The notes under the pieces: model-generated
Databases searched by the model: none
Told to the model about the DNA's origin: nothing
Seen by the model: the letters and a program-made list of their open reading frames with translations, nothing else
In this document: positions 41,558 through 50,986 of the stretch, in pieces
How positions within the stretch are numbered: position 1 is the stretch's first letter
How the letters are laid out: the number at the start of each line of letters is the position of its first letter
Made by a program: the position numbers and the translations under genes
Origin: Salinivirgaceae bacterium
GTDB lineage: Bacteria; Bacteroidota; Bacteroidia; Bacteroidales; SZUA-534
Assembly: GCA_017527435.1 (NCBI GenBank)
Contig: JAFXQB010000018.1
Coordinates: 50,156-114,155 of the forward strand
DNA length: 64,000 nt
Direction: 5' to 3'

Positions 41558-43854
41558 AGTCCGTCGTTTTTTAATGAATCTCTGAATGTTTCAATTTCAG
41601 TCAGAACATCGGTGCTGACTGATATAAAGTTTGTGACTATTTTTGAATAAAGTTCGGTGTCGTCGCCGGTTTTGGCTTTTTGTTCGAGTTCGGCCATGTC
41701 GGCGCGCAGCGATTCGATGCCCATCAGTGCCACTGACGATTTTGTTTTGTGGGCGATGGCTGAAAGTTGCTTGTAATCTTTTTCTTGCAAGGCTTTTTCA
41801 AGGCTGACGAGCAGAGTCGGCATTTGCTGGATGAAAACGTTCACAAGTTCGATTTTGAATTTCTCATCGCCGCCGGTCACGGAATCCAGGTGCTGCGGGT
41901 CGATGAATTTGTAATTGTGCTCAATGCCGGCCTGTGCGTCAGCATCATCAATATCGTCAGTTTCGTCGTTAGGCAATATTTGTCCGCCGATGTGCTTGTA
42001 AATCATATTGATAAGGTCCTGCGTCTCGAAAGGTTTCGAAATGTAGTCGTCCATTCCTGCGCCGATGCACTTTTCCTTTTCGCCCTTGATGGCGGCGGCC
42101 GTGAGTGCAATAATCGGGATGGTCCGTTTTTCCTGGTCGTCCATCTTACGGATGATGGAAGTGGCTGTGTATCCGTCCATTTCTGGCATGTGTAGGTCCA
42201 TCAGAATCAGGTCGAATCTTTCTTTGTTCATCAGGTCGATGACCACCTTGCCGTTGGGGGCAATCATCAGATTGAAGTCCTTTTTCAGTATCGTCTTGAC
42301 AAACAGTTGGTTAATCTCGTTGTCTTCGGCCAGCAGAATGTTCGGTGTACGGTCGATACTAACTTTTGCCGCAGCTGTATCGGTTTCTGTCCTGACGGTT
42401 TCTTTGGCTTTTTTAGTGCCGTGCAAATAAGTGATTCTCAAGTCAAAAGTGCTGCCTTTCCCGTCTTCGCTTGTGAGCAGAATGTCGCCGCCCTGCATTG
42501 TGGCAAGTTGTTTCGAAATGGTCAGTCCCAAACCTGTGCCGCCGTATTTGCGTGTGGTGTCGCTCGAAGCCTGCGAGAAACTTGAGAAAATCAGTTCCTG
42601 CTTGTCTTTCGGGATTCCTATGCCGGTGTCGCGCACGGCAAAACTCAGCTCGCTCGAGTCGGCGTCTTGTCTTAAAACACTGATGGTTAGTGTTATGCCG
42701 CCATATTCGGTAAATTTCAGCGCGTTGCTGAGCAGATTGTTCAGAATCTGGTTCAGTCGGGTGGGGTCGCCCACAACATATTTCGGCATATTCGGGTCGA
42801 TGATGGCTCTGAAGTACAACCCCTTGTTTTCTGCCGACATTTTGTAAGTTGTTGACAAATTGTTGATTATCTTGTTAAGATTGAAGTCGATTTTCTCAAT
42901 TTCCATTTTCCCGGCTTCAATTTTCGAGAAGTCCAAAATGTCGTTGATGATGACAAGCAGGTTGTTCGCCGATATGGTGATGTTGTCGAGAAAAGTCTTT
43001 TGGTCGGGTGTCAAATTGGTGTCGTTCAGCAGTTTGGCCATGCCAATCACACCGTTCATAGGGGTGCGGATTTCGTGGCTCATGTTGGCAAGGAACTGGT
43101 CTTTGATTTTCGCTAGATTTTCGGCCTGTTCCTTGGCGAGAGTAAGGTCGATATTCTGTTTTTTTATCTGCTTAATCATAGAGTTGAACCCCTTCATCAA
43201 CTCGCCAATCTCATCTTTGCGCTTTTCGGTTTCTTTAATCTGATAATCAGATACATTCGACATGTCGCGCATTGTGTGTGTCAGGTTGATGATTGGGGTG
43301 GAAATGGCGTTCTGCATGGTTTTTGAGAGCATCAGTGCAATAATTGTAGCTGCAAGAATCATAAGCAGATAGACTCTGAAAAACTGCATCGCGCGATTTT
43401 TGTAACTGTCGAGACTGGTGTGCAGAAAGATTGAGCCGATGATTTCGTCGTCGAGAATTATGTTTCGGCTCACCAGCAGGCCGTCGTCGTGGAAGGCAAA
43501 GGTGTCGCGGGCTGATATAAAGTCAAGGTTGGTGTTGCTGTATTCGGGGCTTTGTGCGTATTCGGCAAATAGCGTGTGGTTGGTGTCGTAGATTCGCGCC
43601 ACACGGATGTTGGTGTCGGCCGCCAAGGTTTGAAGCACGGTTTGCGCGTCGAGCGGATAGTCGAACATGATGTTGGCCGTGTTGTTGTCGCCGACAATCT
43701 TGCCCAGAATGGTCAGGTTGCTCAGTGTCTGCTTGTTGAACTGCATCTTGTCGTAATGGCCATAGATGAGTCCGGCGGCAATCAGTCCCACAACGCTGAT
43801 GGCCGTCACCATTACTGTGATTTTGGTCCTTATCGATAAGTCCTTAAAATTCAT
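41554..43854 (-). CDS. CHASE8-like/HAMP hybrid sensor histidine kinase with REC and HPt
   Basis: 766 residues: helix 1 (about 10-30), a periplasmic domain (about 32-155), helix 2 (about 158-178), HAMP, HisKA with His260 ([12 protein letters not shown]), HATPase ([20 protein letters not shown]), receiver with Asp553 (LILMDLHMP) and HPt with His702 (AIAHKTKSS). The periplasmic part ([32 protein letters not shown] is split here by family blocks) fits the CHASE8 pattern of YfiN/TpbB: an A-x-x-x-F-x-x-x-x-A motif, a V-x-x-A-x-I-Y-D strand and the return strand [10 protein letters not shown]. Its start overlaps the YfiR gene by 11 bases. Confidence 0.92.
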   Translation of the reverse strand: MNFKDLSIRTKITVMVTAISVVGLIAAGLIYGHYDKMQFNKQTLSNLTILGKIVGDNNTANIMFDYPLDAQTVLQTLAADTNIRVARIYDTNHTLFAEYAQSPEYSNTNLDFISARDTFAFHDDGLLVSRNIILDDEIIGSIFLHTSLDSYKNRAMQFFRVYLLMILAATIIALMLSKTMQNAISTPIINLTHTMRDMSNVSDYQIKETEKRKDEIGELMKGFNSMIKQIKKQNIDLTLAKEQAENLAKIKDQFLANMSHEIRTPMNGVIGMAKLLNDTNLTPDQKTFLDNITISANNLLVIINDILDFSKIEAGKMEIEKIDFNLNKIINNLSTTYKMSAENKGLYFRAIIDPNMPKYVVGDPTRLNQILNNLLSNALKFTEYGGITLTISVLRQDADSSELSFAVRDTGIGIPKDKQELIFSSFSQASSDTTRKYGGTGLGLTISKQLATMQGGDILLTSEDGKGSTFDLRITYLHGTKKAKETVRTETDTAAAKVSIDRTPNILLAEDNEINQLFVKTILKKDFNLMIAPNGKVVIDLMNKERFDLILMDLHMPEMDGYTATSIIRKMDDQEKRTIPIIALTAAAIKGEKEKCIGAGMDDYISKPFETQDLINMIYKHIGGQILPNDETDDIDDADAQAGIEHNYKFIDPQHLDSVTGGDEKFKIELVNVFIQQMPTLLVSLEKALQEKDYKQLSAIAHKTKSSVALMGIESLRADMAELEQKAKTGDDTELYSKIVTNFISVSTDVLTEIETFRDSLKNDGL

Positions 43855-44386
43855 CTTCTTTCGTCGATATTATCTTTGCAAGCAGCAGCAGCTTTGGGCT
43901 GATTTTCAGGCCTATGTCGTTGGCCACATCCTTGTTAATCTCGAACTGTCGTTCCGAGAATTGCGGCAGGAAGTTTATTGTTCCGCCAATCTCGCACAGG
44001 AATCCCAACTCGTCGCCGATGGTCACAATAGGCTTGTTGCCAATGCTTTTAATCACTTGCAGGGCTTCGTGCTGTTTGATGTCCGACAAAAAGAGCATAT
44101 GGCATTTGTCGGTTTCAGCCAGGCTTGCTATCCGTCTGATTTTCCAGTCTTTGCCATTGGCTTTGCGCCCAATCATGGTTTTTTCCAGAATGATTCCGAA
44201 CGGGTCGTTCTTGTAAACGCACAGATAAAGTGTGTCGCCATCGATGTAGTTGGCGGGCCACTCTATGAATTTGGCGAAATTGAATATGTAGGCGGCTTTC
44301 ACTTCATATTCCGAGTATTGCGCCGCGGCAGTCATTGTCATAAAGACTGTCGCAAAGGCTATCAGTGTTGTTTTGATGCACTTCAT
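43844..44386 (-). CDS. YfiR family periplasmic regulator
   Basis: 180 residues with a signal peptide (MTAAAQ-YSE). YfiR (DUF4154) features: [47 protein letters not shown] and [15 protein letters not shown]. In Pseudomonas YfiR binds and represses the periplasmic CHASE8 domain of YfiN. Here the partner next door is a histidine kinase with a CHASE8-like domain. It lies four bases after the OmpA gene and overlaps the kinase gene by 11 bases, so all are translated together. Confidence 0.92.
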   Translation of the reverse strand: MKCIKTTLIAFATVFMTMTAAAQYSEYEVKAAYIFNFAKFIEWPANYIDGDTLYLCVYKNDPFGIILEKTMIGRKANGKDWKIRRIASLAETDKCHMLFLSDIKQHEALQVIKSIGNKPIVTIGDELGFLCEIGGTINFLPQFSERQFEINKDVANDIGLKISPKLLLLAKIISTKEDEF

Positions 44387-44390
44387 GTCG

Positions 44391-46847
44391 TCAGTCTTTA
44401 AGTTCGAATAATATGATTTCCACTCGGCGGTAGTTCATCTCGTGGGTGCGGCTGTCATATTTGCCGCGCGCCGTCGATTCACCGTGGCCTTGAGTTATTA
44501 TCTTCCGTCCGTCGACGTTGTTCTCTATCAGATATTTCAGCACGTTCTGCGCACGCAGCTGCGACAGGTTCATGTTGTGCGACCGTTCGCCCTGCGTGTC
44601 GGCGTAGCCGTTTATCTCGGCACCGATTGACGCGTTGTCAATCAGCAGGTCGATAATCTGCTGCAGTTCCTTTTTCGATTCGGCCGTCAGCGTGCTCTCG
44701 TTGAGTTTGTAGTAGAGCGTGTGCTTGTGCACCACTTTGCGCTGATCGGGTTGCGACACCTTGAACAGCACCGGGTTGATGTTTTCCTGTCGGTTGATGC
44801 TGCTGTGGTTGCGCGTCGGAATCTCGAATCGGCTCAAGTCGATAGGCGATGCGGTGTAGAACGTGTCCTGCCCAATCACCTGCATTGTAACCGATTTGCT
44901 CTTGATGCCGTCGGTGTAGAAGTGGGTTTCGGTAACCTTGTCCTTCTGCTTCGAGTTGGCATCCAGAATGCTCAATGTAACCGAGTCGCTTGTGTTGATG
45001 GCGTCTTCGATGAGCGAGAGCAGGTCGTCGGTGTTCTTTTTCAGCTGCGCTTTCTCTTTTTTTGATTGTGTGTTGTAGCTCAGCTTGTTAATGGTGTCCG
45101 ATGTCTGAATGATGTTTTCGACTAACTCAAGCAGATGTTCATAGTAGATGGGCTGCTGAGGCGAGTTGTTGTTTGTTATCGAGTCGGCTTCGGCCGTCTT
45201 GTATATGTCGTAGAACACGTTGTTCACCATCACTTCTTCGCCAATCTCGCTGTTGTTCAGCTTGATAGGCTGCAGCGTTATCTCTTGATACAACTCGTAG
45301 AAGTAGTTCTGGTAAGGAATGTGTATATTGATGAGCTGCGGCATGAAGTTGGGTGTCGAAATCACCAGTTGGTAGTTCTTTGCCGGCGGGAAAATCATCA
45401 GGTATTTGCCCGTTTCGGTGTCGGGTGTGTACACATATTTAATCTGCTCGTGTGTGGTTTTGTCATAGACCTTGATGTCAACCTTTATCGGCTTTGGCGG
45501 TGTTCCGGCCAGCACAGTACCTTTCACCAAAGTCAATGGAATAGGGTCTTTGTAGCCCACTTTCATGATTGTTTGGCGACCGTACGAATTGTTGCGTGAA
45601 GTTGAAAAATAGCCGTATTCGCCGCTGGCGTTCAGCACAAACGAAAGGTCGTCGATGGTGGTGTTTGTGAAGCCAAGATTTTCAGGTTCAGTCCACATGC
45701 CGTTTGTGCGCCGCGATTTGAAAATGTCTTTTCCGCCAATGGTGTTGTGCCCTTGCGAGCTGAAGAACAGCGTCTGTCCGTCGTAGTGGATATGCGGTGC
45801 GTCTTCGTTGAATTTTGTGTTTATTTTGTCGCCAAGGTTCACGGGCTCGTCCCATTCACCCTTCTTGTTCAGTGTCGACATGTAGATGTCGCGTCCGCCG
45901 AGTCCGCCAGGACGGTCGCTCACAAAGAAAAGTTTTGTGCCGTCGGGCGTTATGCTGGCCGCGCCTTCATAGTATGGTGTATTGATGTTTTTGTTCAGTT
46001 TTTTGACTTCAGTAATGGTTTTTCCTTGCAGCTTACCGGAATAAATGTCTTTGTTCAGACCTTCGCCGAAATTTAGAAACACGGTGTGGCCGTCGGGTGA
46101 CAAGCCTGCCAGCATGGCGGTTTGGTTTTGCAACTTGTGGTCGAGTTCGAGATTGACGTTTTCGGGTTTAGCCCAAGCGTTGTCGGCGTCTTTAGTCGAA
46201 ATCATAATGTGCAGCGATGTCTCGTAGCCCTTGCCAACACCTGTTTCGCGCATGAAGAGCATCACGCTCTCGTCGGCCGAGATGAGCGGATTGAAGTCCG
46301 ATTCGGCGGTATAGAGCGACATCATCGGCTCAATATCAACTTTATAAGGCTGTTCGGTAATCTCAATGGCGTTGCGGCAAACGGTAATCATTCGCTTGCA
46401 GTGGTTTAGCTTGTTGATGTCGGCCTTGTCGTTTTTGGCAGTCCGGGTGATGTACTTGTTGTACTCGCGCATGGCATCTTCAAAGCGGTAGGCCACATGG
46501 TAGGCATCGCCAAGATTCCATAGTACGTCGAGCGGTACCAGCGTTCCGGCCGAAACACTTGCTTCTTCCAGATAGCTGACAGACTTTTCCTGTTCAAACC
46601 GCGATTTCAGATAGCAAAGGCCAATCTGATAGCGCAGGTTGATGTCGTCAATCACAGAGTCGAGCTGGATGTAGATAGGTAAGGCCTTCTCATACAGTCC
46701 CGTCTCAAAAAAGTTGTTGGCCGTCTTCAACTGTTTCCGTTCCGATTGCGAATACTGCGCAGCAGCGCTCTGAGCCAGTATGGCCAGGGCCAGGCAGCAT
46801 ACAATTCTGACGGCCGTAGTTGCGAACTTACATTTGTTACAAGCCAT
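44391..46847 (-). CDS. TPR-PD40-OmpA outer membrane protein (PorE-like architecture)
   Basis: 818 residues with a signal peptide (QSAAAQ). Order: TPR-like helices (about 28-135), a PD40/WD40-like propeller (about 150-420; repeated GTKLFFVSDRPGGLGGRDIY, GQTLFFSSQGHNTIGGKDIF), carboxypeptidase-regulatory-like strand domain (about 440-540), a helical insert and OmpA C-terminal domain (about 700-818; NGYADTQGERSHNMNLSQLRAQNVLKYL, ending MNYRRVEI), which binds peptidoglycan. It resembles PorE of type IX secretion but is longer. First gene of the YfiR-kinase-STAS operon, with a full promoter upstream. Confidence 0.9.
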   Translation of the reverse strand: MACNKCKFATTAVRIVCCLALAILAQSAAAQYSQSERKQLKTANNFFETGLYEKALPIYIQLDSVIDDINLRYQIGLCYLKSRFEQEKSVSYLEEASVSAGTLVPLDVLWNLGDAYHVAYRFEDAMREYNKYITRTAKNDKADINKLNHCKRMITVCRNAIEITEQPYKVDIEPMMSLYTAESDFNPLISADESVMLFMRETGVGKGYETSLHIMISTKDADNAWAKPENVNLELDHKLQNQTAMLAGLSPDGHTVFLNFGEGLNKDIYSGKLQGKTITEVKKLNKNINTPYYEGAASITPDGTKLFFVSDRPGGLGGRDIYMSTLNKKGEWDEPVNLGDKINTKFNEDAPHIHYDGQTLFFSSQGHNTIGGKDIFKSRRTNGMWTEPENLGFTNTTIDDLSFVLNASGEYGYFSTSRNNSYGRQTIMKVGYKDPIPLTLVKGTVLAGTPPKPIKVDIKVYDKTTHEQIKYVYTPDTETGKYLMIFPPAKNYQLVISTPNFMPQLINIHIPYQNYFYELYQEITLQPIKLNNSEIGEEVMVNNVFYDIYKTAEADSITNNNSPQQPIYYEHLLELVENIIQTSDTINKLSYNTQSKKEKAQLKKNTDDLLSLIEDAINTSDSVTLSILDANSKQKDKVTETHFYTDGIKSKSVTMQVIGQDTFYTASPIDLSRFEIPTRNHSSINRQENINPVLFKVSQPDQRKVVHKHTLYYKLNESTLTAESKKELQQIIDLLIDNASIGAEINGYADTQGERSHNMNLSQLRAQNVLKYLIENNVDGRKIITQGHGESTARGKYDSRTHEMNYRRVEIILFELKD

Positions 46848-46874
46848 AGTTTCCTTTTATTTGTGTGTAACTTT

Positions 46875-46904
46875 CAAAATTACTTTTTTTAGGGTTTGGC
46901 GCAA
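46875..46904 (-). promoter_or_regulatory. Full -33/-7 promoter of the OmpA-YfiR-kinase operon
   Basis: On the minus strand TTG (46904-46902), a 19-base spacer and TAATTTTG (46882-46875), the best match in the window to the Bacteroidota consensus TTG-N19-TAnnTTTG. It lies 28 bases before the ATG at 46847. Confidence 0.75.
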
Positions 46905-46912
46905 CAATCAAA

Positions 46913-47722
46913 ATGCGTTTTGTTATGGATTTTTGTAATCGATTGTTTAATAGGCTGTTCCGGACGGATTCGCTGTCTGTGGCGGCACGGCGTGCGGGTT
47001 ATGTCAGCGACCAAAACGGCATCCGGAATCGTTTTTTGCGCGAGAGTGGCAACTGGCAGTCACATCTGCAGAACACACGGAATTTCATAATCGCGGCAGC
47101 AGAAAAAGTGCCCGAAAAGCGGTCGGTGGCGGTGTTGGGCAGCGGTTGGCTCTACGATGTGCCGCTCGACGAACTCGCGCAAATGTTCGAGTCGGTTGTG
47201 CTTGTTGATATTGTGCACCCCGAGCCGGTGAAAATCCGCGCGGCGCGGATGCCAAACGTGCGGCTTGTCACAGCAGACTTGACAGGGGGCGCCGTACAGC
47301 GTGCCATGAGCGCACAGTCCTTCGATGAATTCTCAAAATGGCTGCCAGGTGCCGCGTCCGCTTTCGATTTCGGCGGATTCGACCTTGTGGTGTCAGTCAA
47401 TCTGCTCAACCAGCTCGATATAATATTGTGCGATTATCTTCGCAAGCGTTTCAAAACAGATGAAGCGGAATTGAAGAATGTCCGTAAAATGGTACAGCAG
47501 AATCACATCAATTGGTTGCCCAAGGGCCGCACCTGCCTGATTACTGATTACCGGCAGATTGACATTCCGCTCGACGGTTCGTCAAAAATCGAAACGCAGC
47601 TTGTTTATGCCGATTTGTCGCAGACGCCGCCTGATGCCGAGTGGGATTGGATTTTCGACACCAATCAGCGCTATTCTGATAAAAATAACACCATTTTTAA
47701 AGTTATGGCGGTTTGTTTTTGA
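46913..47722 (+). CDS. Methyltransferase-like hypothetical protein
   Basis: 269 residues, no signal peptide. Residues about 70-100 (RSVAVLGSGWLYDVPLDELAQMFESVVLVDIVHPE) look like the nucleotide-binding strand-loop of a class I S-adenosylmethionine methyltransferase: a Gly loop followed by an acidic residue at the end of strand 2. FDLVVSVNLLNQL fits strand 4. No catalytic motif for a known substrate is seen. It is divergent from the OmpA operon; the starts are only 65 bases apart. Confidence 0.75.
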   Translation: MRFVMDFCNRLFNRLFRTDSLSVAARRAGYVSDQNGIRNRFLRESGNWQSHLQNTRNFIIAAAEKVPEKRSVAVLGSGWLYDVPLDELAQMFESVVLVDIVHPEPVKIRAARMPNVRLVTADLTGGAVQRAMSAQSFDEFSKWLPGAASAFDFGGFDLVVSVNLLNQLDIILCDYLRKRFKTDEAELKNVRKMVQQNHINWLPKGRTCLITDYRQIDIPLDGSSKIETQLVYADLSQTPPDAEWDWIFDTNQRYSDKNNTIFKVMAVCF

Positions 47723-47806
47723 AACGAATTGTTATAATTTAGCTTTTTCTTTGGTGGGCCGTTTGGCTCTTCCATAAAAATATGTAAACGATTAAATTTT
47801 AACACA

Positions 47807-48862
47807 ATGAGATTTAAATCAATTTCTTTGGCCGCAGCTTTGGCGTTCTGTTTCAGCGGATACGCACAAACCACCGCCAGCAAAGACTCGACCCTTGTTG
47901 TTGCCGAGAATCAGGAAGCGGAAGTCGCTTTCAATGCGGGAAACGATTTTGTGGCCCAGCGCAATTTTACTGAAGCAATAAACAGTTTCACAAAAGCATT
48001 GTCGTACAATCCGCAGTTTACCAAGGCCCTGGTGAACCGTGGATTCGCCAAATCGGAAATAGCCGACTACAGCGGCGCCATAACAGATTTCACTATGGCG
48101 GTTGAGCTCGACGGCTCGCCTGTTGCCTACTACGGCCGCGGTCTGGCTTATTTCAACCAGAACAACTCGAGCGACGCGCTCACCGATTTCGAACTTGCCA
48201 TTAAGGCCGGCTACAACGAAGCCAAGGTTTACTATTACGCCGGTGTGGCCAACTTTGAGTGCGGCAACTACGAAGAGAGCGTCAACAATCTCACTCTTTC
48301 AATAACCTTCGACGGCAGCAACGCCCAGGCCTACAACGACCGCGGCAGCGCCAAGCGTATGAAGGAAGATTACGATGGTGCCATTGCCGACTATCAGCAG
48401 GCCATCAAAATCGACCCGAAGCTGGCCACAGCATACAACAATATGGCCAGTGCGCTGCTCAAAAAAGGCAACGTTGACGATGCCATCAGCAACTACGGTC
48501 TGGCCATCGGGCTCGACTCTGAATATTTCATCGCTTACAACAACCGCGCTCGCGCCAAGTTCGAGAAGAACGATTTCGACGGAATGATTGCCGATTGTCA
48601 GAAGGCCATCGAGATTAATCCAGAATACGCATACGCATATAATAATATGGGTATCGCCCAGATGAAGAAAAAAGACTACGATGCCGCCTACCGATCATTC
48701 AGCGACGCCATCCGCATCAATGCGAATTTCGCTGAAGCCTACCTGAACCGCGGAAGCTGCCAGGAAATGCAGCGCAAGTTCGATGAAGCCGTGGCCGACT
48801 GGCGCAAGGCTTACGAGCTGGGCATCACCAAAGCAAGAAACTACATTTCGTTTTATGAATAA
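47807..48862 (+). CDS. Exported TPR-repeat protein
   Basis: 351 residues with a signal peptide (SGYAQ-TTA). About eight TPR units span residues 38-340, for example AFNAGNDFVAQRNFTEAINSFTKALSYNPQ and AYNNRARAKFEKNDFDGMIADCQKAIEINPE. No other domain. It is a periplasmic scaffold for protein binding. The PorE-like gene starts 12 bases later, so the two products probably work together, perhaps in the type IX secretion envelope complex (inference). Confidence 0.9.
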   Translation: MRFKSISLAAALAFCFSGYAQTTASKDSTLVVAENQEAEVAFNAGNDFVAQRNFTEAINSFTKALSYNPQFTKALVNRGFAKSEIADYSGAITDFTMAVELDGSPVAYYGRGLAYFNQNNSSDALTDFELAIKAGYNEAKVYYYAGVANFECGNYEESVNNLTLSITFDGSNAQAYNDRGSAKRMKEDYDGAIADYQQAIKIDPKLATAYNNMASALLKKGNVDDAISNYGLAIGLDSEYFIAYNNRARAKFEKNDFDGMIADCQKAIEINPEYAYAYNNMGIAQMKKKDYDAAYRSFSDAIRINANFAEAYLNRGSCQEMQRKFDEAVADWRKAYELGITKARNYISFYE

Positions 48863-48874
48863 TCAAAGTTGACT

Positions 48875-50926
48875 ATGAAACGCATATATATAATTGTTAC
48901 AGCACTTGTTTGCAGCCTGTCGGCTTTCTGCCAGAACCAGGACATTCCGTTTGACAAGAACTATTTTCAGAATCAGAAAGACGCTTTCAAGCAGGCCAAC
49001 TCTGATTTGAAGGCCGGTGAAGCGGCTTTCGGCAAGGATTTCTTTTACGAAGCCCTGCAGTATTATCTCGAAGCGCAGAAGTTCAATCCGAACTATTCGC
49101 TGCTCAACTATCGTATCGGCGTATGCTATATGAATCTGCCAATGAAGTTCAAGAGTCTCGATTATTTTGAAAAGGCATATCAGTTGCGCCGCGATGTGGC
49201 CGACGACATCCACCTGATGCTCGCCCGCAGTTATCATCTTAACGGTCAGTACGACAAGGCGATAGGTGAGTACAAGGCTCACATGGCCGTGCTCACCCCG
49301 ATGGAAGCACCCGAAATGAAGCCGCAAATCGAAAAATACATCGCCGAGTGCGAGTGCGGCAAGCAGTTGATGGAAAATCCGGCACGCGCCTTTATCGATA
49401 ACATCGGCTCGGTGCTCAACTCGCGCTACAACGACCACAGCCCGCTCATTTCTGCCGACGAGTCAATGATGATTTTCACATCGAACCGTAACAACGGCCG
49501 TACAGAGAGCCCAGAAGATGGTCAGTACGATGAAGACATATACGTAAGCTACAACGAGAAGAAAAACTGGCAAGTGCCAAACGAGATTGGCGAGCCAATC
49601 AATACACAATATGATGACGCGACGGTGGGCTTGTTCCCCGATGGTCAGCAACTGCTCATCTACAACGGCCGTAAGGGTAACGGCGATATAGAGCAGTGCT
49701 CGCTGAAAGGTTTGAAATGGGAATATCCGAAGGCTATGCCGAAACCAATCAATTCAGAATATCGAGAGACGTCGGCCTGCTTCTCACCCGACGGACGCCG
49801 CATCTATTTCGTCAGCGACCGCCCGGGCGGCTATGGTGGCTCTGACATCTACGTCTGCACCCGCACCGCTAAAGACAAATGGGGTGAAGCTGTCAATCTG
49901 GGCCCGATTATCAACTCGCAGTACGACGAAGAAGCTGTCTTTATGCACCCCGACGGACGTACAATCTATTTCAGCTCGCGCGGCCACAACACCATGGGCG
50001 GCTACGATATTTTCATGTCACAAATGGATGATAAAGGCAACTGGTCAGAGCCTGTGAATATGGGCTACCCAATCAACTCGCCGGGCAACGACCTTTGCTT
50101 TGTGATTTCGGCCAACGGCCGTCATGGATACTGCAGTAGCGTCCGTCCCGAAGGCTCTGGCGGTCTCGACATCTACCGAATGACCTTCCTTGGCCCCGAA
50201 AAGCCATACACACTCTCGGGTGAAGACAACCTGATTTCGGCACGCTCACAACCGGTGTCGGATATGGTAATGGAAGCGTCGGTTGAGCTGGTTACCATCC
50301 GCCTGACCATTGTCAAGGGTACTGTCCGCGACGCTATCAGCAACGAGCCTGTGGCTGCTAGCATCGATATTGTCGACAACGAGAAAAACGAAGTCATATT
50401 CACGTCGCAGACAAACTCGGCAACCGGTCGATTCCTGGTTTCGCTGCCTTCGGGTAAGAACTACGGCCTGATGGTGAAAGCCGACAACTATCTGTTCCAT
50501 TCAGAGAACTTCGATATTCCGGCAGCAACTGAATATCAAGAGATTGAGAAAGATATTGCATTGAACAATATCAAGAAAGACGTGAAGATAATCTTGAAGA
50601 ACGTGTTCTTTGAGACCGGTAGCGCCAAGTTGAAACCCACATCGTACGCAGAGCTTGGCCGCTTGACCAAACTTATGAGCGACTTCCCGGCAATGCGCAT
50701 CGAGATTTCGGGCCACACCGACAACCAGGGTAGCAAGGCCACCAACCAGCGTCTGTCTGAAGCTCGCGCCAAATCGGTGGTCGACTTCCTGATTTCGGAA
50801 GGTGTTGACGCCGGCCGTCTTGAGTACAAGGGTTACGCATTCGACCAACCAGTCGCCGACAACTCAACCAAAGAAGGACGCGCGATGAACCGCCGCGTTG
50901 AGTTTAAGGTTTTGAGTACTGAATAA
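48875..50926 (+). CDS. PorE-like TPR-PD40-CRD-OmpA protein
   Basis: 683 residues from ATG 48875 with signal peptide (SAFCQ). TPR-like helices (about 35-150), PD40 propeller (about 170-430; YFVSDRPGGYGGSDIYV, YFSSRGHNTMGGYDIF), carboxypeptidase-regulatory-like domain (about 465-560; IVKGTVRDAISNEPVAASIDI) and OmpA domain (about 575-683; ISGHTDNQGSKATNQRLSEARAKSVVDFL). This four-domain order and length match PorE of Porphyromonas, a peptidoglycan-anchored part of type IX secretion. A paralogue heads the YfiR operon at 44391. Confidence 0.9.
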   Translation: MKRIYIIVTALVCSLSAFCQNQDIPFDKNYFQNQKDAFKQANSDLKAGEAAFGKDFFYEALQYYLEAQKFNPNYSLLNYRIGVCYMNLPMKFKSLDYFEKAYQLRRDVADDIHLMLARSYHLNGQYDKAIGEYKAHMAVLTPMEAPEMKPQIEKYIAECECGKQLMENPARAFIDNIGSVLNSRYNDHSPLISADESMMIFTSNRNNGRTESPEDGQYDEDIYVSYNEKKNWQVPNEIGEPINTQYDDATVGLFPDGQQLLIYNGRKGNGDIEQCSLKGLKWEYPKAMPKPINSEYRETSACFSPDGRRIYFVSDRPGGYGGSDIYVCTRTAKDKWGEAVNLGPIINSQYDEEAVFMHPDGRTIYFSSRGHNTMGGYDIFMSQMDDKGNWSEPVNMGYPINSPGNDLCFVISANGRHGYCSSVRPEGSGGLDIYRMTFLGPEKPYTLSGEDNLISARSQPVSDMVMEASVELVTIRLTIVKGTVRDAISNEPVAASIDIVDNEKNEVIFTSQTNSATGRFLVSLPSGKNYGLMVKADNYLFHSENFDIPAATEYQEIEKDIALNNIKKDVKIILKNVFFETGSAKLKPTSYAELGRLTKLMSDFPAMRIEISGHTDNQGSKATNQRLSEARAKSVVDFLISEGVDAGRLEYKGYAFDQPVADNSTKEGRAMNRRVEFKVLSTE

Positions 50927-50934
50927 CATTCATT

Positions 50935-50977
50935 TTGCGCCTGCCGCTAGGTTGCGGTGGGCGCAATTTGTCTTTTA
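50935..50977 (+). terminator. Probable terminator between PorE-like gene and trkH
   Basis: TTGCGCCTGCCGC (50935-50947) pairs with GCGGTGGGCGCAA (50954-50966) around TAGGTT, with two wobble pairs, then a T-rich tail interrupted by G and C. Confidence 0.6.
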
Positions 50978-50986
50978 GAACCGACA

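Noticed and set aside
41554..43854. Diguanylate cyclase output for the YfiR operon
   Set aside because: No GGDEF or EAL motif is present; the output domains are HisKA, HATPase, REC and HPt.
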